This document shows positions 57,147 through 64,000 of a stretch of DNA of 64,000 nucleotides, piece by piece (within the stretch, counting starts at the first letter, position 1; every line of letters begins with the position of its first letter). Source of the stretch: an uncultured Lachnospiraceae bacterium (lineage in GTDB: Bacteria > Bacillota > Clostridia > Lachnospirales > Lachnospiraceae); the NCBI GenBank assembly GCA_902780405.1, contig CACZFI010000001.1:491838-555837 (forward strand), written 5' to 3'. The translations under genes were made by a program, and so were the position numbers. The notes beneath the pieces are model-generated. The model saw only the letters and a program-made list of their open reading frames with translations, made no database searches and was not told the DNA's origin.

Positions 57147-57914
57147 TTAATCCCGATCCTTTCTTACAAATGCGACACATCCGATCACAAGGTAGACGGT
57201 GATGCAAACAAGCGAGCTTACTACCGTGCAAACCACAATCGTGCCGGACAGGGATGCATCAAAGATCTTCTCTCCCACCTCTTTAAAGTTCGCAAGTTCC
57301 AAGACCTTGGCAAGTCCGGACAGATAGTTTGCCCAGTTTCCTTCTTCAAATGAGTCTTCGGAAAACATAGAAAACATGCTCACGACCATGATCATAATGT
57401 AGCCGAGCGCGATGCTCTTTCCGGGACTTCTGAGGATGGTAGCGATCATCATGATAAAGGCCGCGATGCGAAATGTAACGAGTCCGATCAGGCTAAGGCG
57501 AAGCACCATGTCGGAAATCGCAACACTGTTTCCAAGACCATTTGCCAGTGTCATATAGCCGATCGGAAGCATGTAGCATACGGATACGATGAGTACCGAC
57601 CACACAAATCCCACAATGATCCTCGACCAGTAGACGGAAGCACGCCTGTGTCCCGACATCAGTTCATAGTTGATGGTTTTATCCGCCGCGTCCGCAGCAC
57701 AGCACTTCGATGCAAGAATCAGTATCGCAATCAGGAACACGATATAGATGTCTTCCATGGTGGCAAAGTACAGACTGCCGGTCATTTCGTGCACACTGTA
57801 ATCATTCCCTGCAAAGAGCACGATGACAGGAAGTGTGATCATGGCAAAAATCGTAACCAAGACGAGGATGTCGCGGCGCAATGTGTAATTGACCGATCTG
57901 ATGATATTATACAT
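57147..57914 (-). CDS. ABC-2 permease, lantibiotic-immunity type, first
   Basis: A 255-residue protein with six predicted membrane helices. The ATG at 57914 has GAGGAGG before it and overlaps the end of the ATPase gene by eight bases; the open frame reaches seven codons further. The central FEEGNWANYLSG loop is probably extracellular. It pairs with the permease that follows. Confidence 0.82.
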   Translation of the reverse strand: MYNIIRSVNYTLRRDILVLVTIFAMITLPVIVLFAGNDYSVHEMTGSLYFATMEDIYIVFLIAILILASKCCAADAADKTINYELMSGHRRASVYWSRIIVGFVWSVLIVSVCYMLPIGYMTLANGLGNSVAISDMVLRLSLIGLVTFRIAAFIMMIATILRSPGKSIALGYIMIMVVSMFSMFSEDSFEEGNWANYLSGLAKVLELANFKEVGEKIFDASLSGTIVVCTVVSSLVCITVYLVIGCVAFVRKDRD

Positions 57915-58842
57915 CCTGCTCCTCCTCTCCCACATGCTGTACCTTCTGCATGTAGTAGTCCTCGAGATTCACTTCGTTTCTGGAAAGCGTCGTCGGGATC
58001 ACGCCACCCTCGTAGAGTGCCTTGGAAATTTCCCTGATTCGATCAAGGCCTTCGTAGATGCGAAGCGAACCGTCCTCAAGCGCTTCAATCTTTCCGATGT
58101 TTAATGTATTCGTCAAAATCACGCTTGCCTTTTCGTTGTCGTCAGTATCGATGTGATAATACTCGCTGGCCTCTGCCGCAAGTTCCTCCGCCGAAAGTGT
58201 ATCGATGATCCTTCCGTGGTTGATGAAGATGTAGTCCGTACAAAGAAGCGAAAGCTCGCTTAAGATGTGTGACGAGATTACTATGGTCGTCTTTTGCTCC
58301 TTGTTGAGCTTCTTAAGCATCTCACGAACTTCCACGATACCTTCCGGATCAAGACCGTTGATCGGCTCGTCCAAGACCATCAGCTCCGGTTTGCTAAGCA
58401 GTGCATTCGCAATACCGAGTCTTTGCTTCATGCCGAGTGAAAACTTCCTGACCGCTTTCTTTCCAGCGTCGGAAAGTCCTACAAAGTCAAGCATCTCAGT
58501 AACACGTGCTTTTTCCGGGATACCCATCTGAATTCTCTGCTTCTCCAAGTTCTCCTTCGCCGACAGATTTGCCTTGGCATAGGGTGTCTCAATCATGAAA
58601 CTCGAACGGGTTCTGGCAAGATTAAAACCCTTCGTATCCGACGCACCGAACATGGAAAGCGATCCGTCATTCGGAAAGACCAGCCCACCCATAATCTTCA
58701 TAATGGTTGTCTTGCCAGCGCCGTTCGGTCCGATCAATCCTACGATGCTCCCCTCCTTCACGGAGAAGGATACATCATCAAGCGCCTTCTGCTTGCCGTA
58801 TTGCTTTGTCATATTTTTAATTTCAACAATGGAATTGCTCAT
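57907..58842 (-). CDS. ABC transporter ATPase, bacitracin/lantibiotic-resistance type
   Basis: A 311-residue ATP-binding protein: Walker A GPNGAGKTT, signature FSLGMKQRLG, Walker B LMVLDEPINGLDP, and SSHILSE. The signature and ~80-residue C-terminal extension match the BcrA/LanF group of peptide-resistance exporters. AAGGAGG precedes the ATG. Tandem 11-base repeats upstream probably bind the response regulator encoded next to it. Confidence 0.92.
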   Translation of the reverse strand: MSNSIVEIKNMTKQYGKQKALDDVSFSVKEGSIVGLIGPNGAGKTTIMKIMGGLVFPNDGSLSMFGASDTKGFNLARTRSSFMIETPYAKANLSAKENLEKQRIQMGIPEKARVTEMLDFVGLSDAGKKAVRKFSLGMKQRLGIANALLSKPELMVLDEPINGLDPEGIVEVREMLKKLNKEQKTTIVISSHILSELSLLCTDYIFINHGRIIDTLSAEELAAEASEYYHIDTDDNEKASVILTNTLNIGKIEALEDGSLRIYEGLDRIREISKALYEGGVIPTTLSRNEVNLEDYYMQKVQHVGEEEQDV

Positions 58843-58886
58843 AATAGGCCTCCTTTTTAGCTTACACTTAGGAGTCTAAAATGAAA

Positions 58887-58908
58887 GTTTAAAGAAAATC
58901 TTAAGAAA
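58887..58908. promoter_or_regulatory. Tandem 11-base repeats, likely response-regulator site
   Basis: GTTTAAAGAAA is followed without a gap by ATCTTAAGAAA. Eleven-base spacing in tandem is typical for OmpR-type regulator binding. It lies 45 bases upstream of the ABC ATPase gene and downstream of the kinase terminator. Confidence 0.5.
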
Positions 58909-58920
58909 CTTAAATTAGTT

Positions 58921-58948
58921 AAAAAAAGTCACGGGAAGCATCCCGTGA
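58921..58948 (-). terminator. Terminator after the histidine kinase gene
   Basis: Minus-strand arms GTCACGGGA and TCCCGTGAC with a four-base loop, then seven T residues. It separates the two-component genes from the ABC operon. Confidence 0.9.
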
Positions 58949-58950
58949 CA

Positions 58951-59859
58951 TCACTTTGCAAATGTAATGGTAAAGAATAAGTTGTCTTCTTCAATGGCTG
59001 CAGTGATCGCGCCGCCCATCTTCTCCATTAAGAGTTTCACGATGGCAAGACCGAGTCCCGCGCTTCCGTCGCTTCTTGCTTTGTCCGCCCGATAGGTGCG
59101 GTCAAAGATATGATCCACATCGGGTGTTTCACCGTCCGCGATGCGATTGGTAAGTAAAACTTCGCTTGGTGTTTCCGCGGTTGCTTCTTTAATTGAAAGT
59201 GTGAAGGTGTCCTTCGCATACTTGGTGATATTTGTGAGCAGATTGGAAAAGACGCGTCCGAGCATCTCCCTGTTGGCTTTTACCAATACATTTTTCTCGG
59301 GGAGGTTAAAGGTCGGCTCCAAGCCCTTCTCCCTGATCATCACCTCGTGACTTAATACGAAGTCGGTAAGAAACGCTGTGAGGTCGAAGGTCTCCGTGGT
59401 GACAGCCTTATCGTCGCTTTCAAGAAGCGAGAGTTCGAAAAACTCATCCACCATGGTCTTTAAGGTCTCCGCGCGCTGCTCTCCCGCCGCAAGATACTCG
59501 CGTCCCTTCTCGGAGAGGTTCTCTCCTTCAAGCATCTGGAGGTTGCCCTTCACCACGGTAAGCGGTGTCCGAAGATCATGCGCGATATCCGCGATTGACT
59601 GTTCCAACTGTCTGCCCTTTTGCTCATAGGACAATTTCAGTTGCTTCTGGTAGGAGAGGTTTTCGTTCATCTCCGTTGCGAGGTTTACGAGGCCTCGGTC
59701 GCAAAGATCGATCCGAAGTTCACGGTTGTAGTCCGCCTCCCTAGTCTGTGCAAGGTCCTTCGTCATCTTTTTGATATTACATTTTAAGAGGATCAGATAA
59801 GCGGTCGTGAAAACAGCTATACAGGCAAGGACCGCAATGATGATCACGTTAGCATTCAT
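58951..59859 (-). CDS. Sensor histidine kinase
   Basis: A 302-residue kinase with one N-terminal membrane helix (about 4-24) and almost no extracellular part. H-box DIAHDLRTPLT, N-box region LLTNITKYAKDT, and the ATP-lid motifs FDRTYRAD and GLGLAIVK are present. The lack of a sensor domain resembles kinases that sense through their ABC partner. It overlaps the response regulator by four bases (ATGA). Confidence 0.93.
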   Translation of the reverse strand: MNANVIIIAVLACIAVFTTAYLILLKCNIKKMTKDLAQTREADYNRELRIDLCDRGLVNLATEMNENLSYQKQLKLSYEQKGRQLEQSIADIAHDLRTPLTVVKGNLQMLEGENLSEKGREYLAAGEQRAETLKTMVDEFFELSLLESDDKAVTTETFDLTAFLTDFVLSHEVMIREKGLEPTFNLPEKNVLVKANREMLGRVFSNLLTNITKYAKDTFTLSIKEATAETPSEVLLTNRIADGETPDVDHIFDRTYRADKARSDGSAGLGLAIVKLLMEKMGGAITAAIEEDNLFFTITFAK

Positions 59860-60584
59860 AGCAGCTTGTACCCTATACCCCAGACGGTCTCGATCACATC
59901 GTGGCCGCAGGCTTTTTTTAATTTATTACGCAGGTTGCTCATATGCACATTGATGGTGTTATCCTCGTAGCAGTAATCCTCTTCCCAGACGGACTCGTAG
60001 AGATTCGCCTTGGAAAATGTCTTGCCCGGATTCGTAAGAAAGAGCCTGACCAGCGCCTGTTCCTTGGCGGTAAGACGTACCTCCTCCCCACAGACGGTAA
60101 CCGTCTTCCTGTCTTCATCATATGCAAGATCTCTGTGGGTGATCACATGTCCCCCGGTCTCGTCCGCATCCGTATAGGCGCCATGCCCGCTCCGACGAAG
60201 TACCACCTCGATCCGAACCAGGACCTCATCCAAGTTAAAGGGCTTGATGATATAATCATCCGCCCCCATCTTTAATACTTCGATCCTTGTGTCCATGCCG
60301 GACTTTGCGGAAAGCACGATCACCGGCGTCCTGGAAATATCCGGATCATCCGTCCTGCTTCTTAATTCCGCAATCAGTGTGTCACCGGACTTGTACGGCA
60401 TCATCATGTCCACAAGCACCACGTCGTAGCGTTCCGTCGCCAGTTTCTCGCTACCCTCTCTTCCGTCGGCAGCGTTCGCTGTATCAAATCCGTGTTCGCA
60501 AAGATAATCGGAAAGCAGTTTCCGAATCTCCCGATCATCCTCTATGATCAATACGCTTTTTTTGTCATGCTTCTCTTTACACAT
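59856..60584 (-). CDS. OmpR-family response regulator
   Basis: A 242-residue regulator. The receiver domain has VLIIEDD at the start, the phosphorylated aspartate in VLVDMMMP, and VLSAKSG and the late KPFNLDE lysine. The C-terminal winged helix reads LYESVWEEDYCYEDNTINVHMSNLRNKL. The ATG at 60584 has no ribosome-binding site; AAAGGAT lies too far upstream. No better in-frame start is visible. It should control the ABC operon downstream. Confidence 0.93.
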   Translation of the reverse strand: MCKEKHDKKSVLIIEDDREIRKLLSDYLCEHGFDTANAADGREGSEKLATERYDVVLVDMMMPYKSGDTLIAELRSRTDDPDISRTPVIVLSAKSGMDTRIEVLKMGADDYIIKPFNLDEVLVRIEVVLRRSGHGAYTDADETGGHVITHRDLAYDEDRKTVTVCGEEVRLTAKEQALVRLFLTNPGKTFSKANLYESVWEEDYCYEDNTINVHMSNLRNKLKKACGHDVIETVWGIGYKLL

Positions 60585-60624
60585 CGCTTCGACCGCACGC
60601 AGATGCGTACGTATCCTTTCTGTC

Positions 60625-61098
60625 TCAGATAAGATCCGTGGGCGTAATCTCCGCTACTTTGATCAGATCCTGCGGTGCAATTTCCACCTGGAGTCCGACC
60701 TTCCCCGCACTCACAAATACCTTGTCGTAATCCGGGGCTGTCTCATGTATGAATGTCTGAAAATGCTTCTTCATGCCGATGGGCGAACAGCCTCCGTGCA
60801 CGTATCCGGTAAGAGGAAGCAATTCCTTCTGTTTGATCATGGCCACCGACTTTTCGCCTGCCGCTTTCGCTGCCTTCTTCAAATCGAGTTCTGCCTCAAC
60901 CGGAACCACAAATACATAATAAGCACCGGACTTTCCCTGAGTCACAAGCGTCTTAAACACTTTCTCCGCAGGCTCTCCGAGGATACCCGCAATCTCACTT
61001 CCGGAGAGCGTCGGGTCCGCCTCATACGCATGACGCTCGTAGGTGATCTTCTTTCCGTCAAGCACACGCATGACATTGGTTTTTTCTTCTTTCTTCAT
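60625..61098 (-). CDS. ybaK: Cys-tRNA(Pro)/aminoacyl-tRNA deacylase, YbaK type
   Basis: YbaK removes cysteine mischarged on tRNA-Pro. The 157-residue protein starts MKKEEKTNVMRVLDGKKITY and has the TLVTQGKSGAYYVFVVP, lysine in MIKQKELLPLTGYVHGGCSPIGMKK, typical of the family. The ATG at 61098 is preferred over one eight codons upstream because it matches relatives. Neither has a good ribosome-binding site. It overlaps the end of the GGDEF gene region and precedes the response regulator by 40 bases. Confidence 0.9.
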   Translation of the reverse strand: MKKEEKTNVMRVLDGKKITYERHAYEADPTLSGSEIAGILGEPAEKVFKTLVTQGKSGAYYVFVVPVEAELDLKKAAKAAGEKSVAMIKQKELLPLTGYVHGGCSPIGMKKHFQTFIHETAPDYDKVFVSAGKVGLQVEIAPQDLIKVAEITPTDLI

Positions 61099-61118
61099 AT
61101 CAAAGCACCATATCAGGA

Positions 61119-63278
61119 TCATTCACTGTGTCGACGATCTTTTTTCCCGCTGTAAAACTTTCTCTTTTCATTATACATACGGTTATCCGCTTCTTTAAAA
61201 TGCGCGCCGTAGTCATGATCTCCGCCCTCCGCATAGGAGATACCGACGGACACCTGCAGCTTTCTTTCCGAGAAGAGATCTCTTAAGTTCTCAACTTTGT
61301 TTAAGAATGCCTCTCGGTCGTCCTCATATACATATACGGCAAATTCGTCTCCGCCGAGGCGGTACACATTCCTTCGGCCGAAGGTTCTTGAGATGCATTT
61401 CGATACATTCTTAATAAGCTCATCTCCGGCATCATGTCCTTCCGTGTCATTCACGATCTTCAGTCCGTTGATATCGCACATCACGATGCCATAGCTTTTC
61501 GATGTATCAAGCAGGTTTTTCTCAAACTCTTTCATGGCGCGGCGGTTACCCACACCCGTCAGGCCATCGTGATAACTGTAATCGATCAGGCGCTTTCTCT
61601 GATCGCGTTCATAGAGCATCGCCGAAATAAAATACATCAGCAGACGGATGATCTCCGATATCTCCTCCATGCTTTCCTCTGGAGGATTATCCACGCCGAA
61701 AAAACCGATGATCTTTCCCTCAAGCACAAGCGGGCCGGTAACCAGCGTACGAATGCCCTGGGGTTTTAAAACGTTATACATATTCTCGCTGATCTCCCGA
61801 TACTTCTCGATATCATTGATCAGAACATGTTCTCCCTGCTCATACGCATGATACCATCCGTCAACCACACCATCATAAGGAATCCCCTTGAGATTCTCGA
61901 TTTCCGGTGTCACGCCTTTCCTGCAAAACTCATACGTATTGTCAAAGGTTCCGTCAAGCATATCTTCGAAGATATACGCACGATCGGCATGAAGCTCGGA
62001 GCACAGATACTCAAGTACCTTGTTGATCTTCGTATCGGGATCATCCGCACCCGTCGCGTATTGAAGCAATCGGTTAATAAATCTGTCTCTCTCGAGGGAA
62101 GTCTTCTCTTTGGACCACCAGGAGAATACCTGAATCGCCATAAACACAAAGAACATCACGATGCCGAAGCGGAACCAGCTTCCGTGTCCTGCGGAGCTGC
62201 GCTTGTTCAGCATATAGCGTATCATATCTACGGCAGACATGGTCACAAACAAGGCTGCGCCGATATAGAAGAAATGCAGTTTGGAAGATATATGCTTCTT
62301 GCGACAGTAGATTTCATTGTCAACAAGCGTAAGGATCATCAACACAAGCTGTGTCGCATAGGACAGATAGATCGCAGCGACCATATTGTGCATGTCCACG
62401 CCGAATACATACCGGGCGATCAGTATCCCGCTAAAACTCAAGAGGGACGTCAGGAAGGAAAGATACACAAACAGGCGCCTTCTGACCTGACTGATAAAGC
62501 TCACAAAGAATATGATGGGGAAGCCCGCCAGGTGCAAAAGCACATAGACGATATCCCTGCTTGCATAGGTAATTCCCGTGGAAAGCTGCGGGATACCGGT
62601 ATCGCACAGATTCCAAATGCCGAGCAGGATTGCTGCCATTCCAAGTGCCCACGCCGAACGGATGATAGGATTTTTTTTGGCCATACCGAAAAAGAATATG
62701 ATCAACACAACGCCAGAGATGATCATCAGCGCAGACATCACAATGCCAAACGCATTACGGTTGATCGTATAATAGCGGAACTGTTCTTCCGATCCGAAAT
62801 GGATCTGATTGATATGTCCACCGCGCCCGTCAGAGAATACGGTTTCACATTCAAGCACGACGGTGTGGTTCTGATCCTTGGTTCCGAGTCCGATCATATG
62901 ATAGGAAATACCATCCCCACGTCCCGTCATGGTTTCCACGGTGTCATAGGAATAGATGATATCGTCGTCCACATATACTTTAAATTTGAGATTGCTGGTT
63001 GAAAAATAGAGTGCGTCCGTCTCTTCCATATGATCCGGAAGCCGTTTGGATATGCGGAAATGACCGCCGAAGTCTCCGGCACCGATGTCTCGGACATCTA
63101 CCTCTTCACCCGAGTCAATCCTCCAGCCGTCAGCATAATTATGCTGCTCGCCCGCTCTTCCGACACGCACAAAATTCTTCACATCCGTGAAGAACAGAAT
63201 GTGACAGACAAAAAGCGCCAAAAGAATAAAATAGAATATGACGCATACTTTGATCAGTTTAGGCATCTTCTGATTCAT
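61119..63278 (-). CDS. Membrane GGDEF protein (7TM-DISM-like + GAF + GGDEF), diguanylate cyclase
   Basis: A 719-residue protein. N-terminal membrane helix, an extracellular beta-domain (about 35-165), seven membrane helices (about 175-385) as in 7TMR-DISM receptors, a GAF-like domain (about 395-545), and a GGDEF domain with the intact RLGGDEFAVYV motif. It should make cyclic di-GMP in response to an outside ligand. The inhibitory RXXD site five residues before GGDEF is absent (GRRNVY instead), so product inhibition there is unlikely. GGGGAG precedes the ATG. Its stop touches the ybaK region. Confidence 0.94.
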   Translation of the reverse strand: MNQKMPKLIKVCVIFYFILLALFVCHILFFTDVKNFVRVGRAGEQHNYADGWRIDSGEEVDVRDIGAGDFGGHFRISKRLPDHMEETDALYFSTSNLKFKVYVDDDIIYSYDTVETMTGRGDGISYHMIGLGTKDQNHTVVLECETVFSDGRGGHINQIHFGSEEQFRYYTINRNAFGIVMSALMIISGVVLIIFFFGMAKKNPIIRSAWALGMAAILLGIWNLCDTGIPQLSTGITYASRDIVYVLLHLAGFPIIFFVSFISQVRRRLFVYLSFLTSLLSFSGILIARYVFGVDMHNMVAAIYLSYATQLVLMILTLVDNEIYCRKKHISSKLHFFYIGAALFVTMSAVDMIRYMLNKRSSAGHGSWFRFGIVMFFVFMAIQVFSWWSKEKTSLERDRFINRLLQYATGADDPDTKINKVLEYLCSELHADRAYIFEDMLDGTFDNTYEFCRKGVTPEIENLKGIPYDGVVDGWYHAYEQGEHVLINDIEKYREISENMYNVLKPQGIRTLVTGPLVLEGKIIGFFGVDNPPEESMEEISEIIRLLMYFISAMLYERDQRKRLIDYSYHDGLTGVGNRRAMKEFEKNLLDTSKSYGIVMCDINGLKIVNDTEGHDAGDELIKNVSKCISRTFGRRNVYRLGGDEFAVYVYEDDREAFLNKVENLRDLFSERKLQVSVGISYAEGGDHDYGAHFKEADNRMYNEKRKFYSGKKDRRHSE

Positions 63279-63374
63279 AATACTCCCCCCACGAGAGTCT
63301 CCCCAGTTAAATCAGATTATACCACAAGTGTATGAAACATTCCAAGAAATAACCTTCATTTATCTCACACAAGC

Positions 63375-63415
63375 CAAAAAAATACACCGGCGAAGCATAC
63401 CCTTCACCGGTGTAT
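63375..63415 (-). terminator. Terminator of the tRNA-Thr transcript
   Basis: Minus-strand arms ATACACCGG and CCGGTGTAT followed by seven T residues. Confidence 0.85.
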
Positions 63416-63428
63416 AGGCATGAAAAAA

Positions 63429-63501
63429 AGCTGCTGACGGGAATCGAACCCGTGACCTCCGCACTACCAATGCGACGCTCTACCGACTGAGCCACAGCAG
63501 C
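63429..63501 (-). tRNA. tRNA-Thr (anticodon GGT)
   Basis: Read on the minus strand, a 73-base cloverleaf: acceptor arms GCTGCTG and CAGCAGC, D-arm GGCTCAGTCGGTAGAGC, anticodon loop TTGGTAG with anticodon GGT (reads ACC/ACU, threonine), T-arm CACGGGTTCGATTCCCGTC-like. CCA is not encoded. It has its own promoter and terminator. Confidence 0.95.
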
Positions 63502-63524
63502 TTGTGTTTTAAAGCACAAACACG

Positions 63525-63553
63525 ATAATACTTGATTTGTGCCTTCGTGTCAA
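63525..63553 (-). promoter_or_regulatory. Promoter of tRNA-Thr
   Basis: Minus strand: TTGACA, 17-base spacer, TATTAT, 23 bases before the mature tRNA. Confidence 0.85.
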
Positions 63554-63676
63554 GCATAAGTTGCAACAAATTAAAAATGATGTTTAAAAGTATTCCACGC
63601 TCCACTGGCCATACACTTCTCTCATGGGACGCTTTCGCTTCGATCTCACGCGCAAAGGTTCAATTCCGTAATGGGA

Positions 63677-63919
63677 TCAGACACCATCTTCGCCAATGAT
63701 CGACCGAATCTTCTCAACTGTCAAACCCAGCATCTCGGCGATCTCATCCGTACTCTTGCCTTTCGCATGCATGCGTTTTGCAATCTCTTGTACTTCCTCT
63801 TTCCTGCCTTTTTTTATGCCTTTCTGCATGCCTTCTTCTATACCCTCCTGCCTTCCGGCTTCCTTACCCTCATTATAGCCTTCATAGTGTTCATCCATCA
63901 ATTTTGCCGAAAAGAACAT
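63677..63919 (-). CDS. Small protein resembling the tail of PD-(D/E)XK/Rpn-type transposase-like proteins
   Basis: An 80-residue charged protein. It has short repeats of the form EGxxxGxxEG (GYNEGKEAGRQEGIEEGMQKG) and ends in a helix-turn-helix-like KSTDEIAEMLGLTVEKI. This is the typical C-terminal tail of Rpn/PD-(D/E)XK nuclease family proteins, but here it stands alone with a good GAGGTGATTAC site before the ATG and a TATAAT nearby. It may be a relic or a functional internally derived small protein, like the short Rpn products known in other bacteria. Confidence 0.65.
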   Translation of the reverse strand: MFFSAKLMDEHYEGYNEGKEAGRQEGIEEGMQKGIKKGRKEEVQEIAKRMHAKGKSTDEIAEMLGLTVEKIRSIIGEDGV

Positions 63920-64000
63920 GTAATCACCTCGTATTATATAGTCATACCCATTCTTTACCTTCTCTATAGGTTTGGGTATGCTGTTAAAGATGCTGTGGAT

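Noticed and set aside
60544..61155. 203-codon plus-strand frame
   Set aside because: Antisense shadow of ybaK; Cys/Arg/His-rich composition.
61827..63002. Long plus-strand frame (391 codons) opposite the GGDEF gene
   Set aside because: Its product is His/Arg/Asp-rich with no recognisable family, has no ribosome-binding site, and lies wholly antisense to a clear multi-domain gene.

Overview
The window reads as chromosome of a low-to-mid GC Gram-positive anaerobe of class Clostridia, most likely family Lachnospiraceae. This is an inference from gene content: HrcA/CIRCE heat-shock control, a zinc-ribbon L28, RNase Y, rubrerythrin, a DUF3791/DUF3990 cassette, a glutaminyl-tRNA synthetase, and a cohesin/dockerin pair. 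The genus cannot be fixed from the sequence. Most genes are chromosomal housekeeping genes. There is no prophage, no intact insertion sequence and no CRISPR array.

Layout. 1-5.2 kb: edge-truncated HD-GYP phosphodiesterase, then leuB, leuD, leuC read leftward. 5.3-11.3 kb: a tRNA dihydrouridine synthase, rubrerythrin with two small membrane proteins, a TPP-riboswitch-controlled thiamine-precursor transporter lacking a permease gene, a membrane protein of unknown role and a XerD-like recombinase. 11.5-15.4 kb: NUDIX hydrolase, rny, recX, recA with a LexA box. 15.5-16.5 kb: a three-gene toxin-antitoxin-like cassette. 16.7-24.8 kb: tmcAL facing a long leftward run murI-recG-(PH-like)-GH5 endoglucanase-rsmD-coaD-coiled-coil protein. 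25-30.6 kb: rpmB, a chemoreceptor/transglutaminase operon, argH. 30.6-35.7 kb: a sodium:solute symporter and an AT-rich pdxST/pdxR vitamin B6 island. 36-47.1 kb: hrcA-grpE-dnaK-dnaJ-prmA and groESL, each chaperone operon headed by CIRCE, separated by membrane proteins and a thioesterase. 47.3-53.5 kb: papain-like peptidase, glnS, a membrane-anchored cohesin protein and a secreted dockerin-tailed peptidoglycan hydrolase. 53.7-61.1 kb: a DUF990-type ABC exporter, then a lantibiotic-immunity-like ABC operon with its two-component system, then ybaK. 61.1-64 kb: a GGDEF protein, tRNA-Thr, and a small charged protein.

How the parts fit. The most interesting unit is the adjacent cohesin/dockerin pair. 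The dockerin sits on an autolysin-type glucosaminidase, not on a polysaccharide-degrading enzyme, and the cohesin is tethered in the membrane with a long cytoplasmic tail. That tail ends in a DSAFSDDE motif. Near-copies of the motif occur three times in an otherwise unrelated coiled-coil protein 31 kb away. This suggests, without proving, a route linking the cell interior to wall hydrolysis.

Intergenic space holds several families of palindromic repeats. One is a 96-98 bp element with terminal inverted repeats. One is a 148 bp MITE-like element beside the hrcA promoter. One is a 41 bp hairpin present three times, with paired (compensatory) differences in its stem. Promoters in this genome are easy to read: many TTGACA-17-TATAAT-like pairs are listed below.
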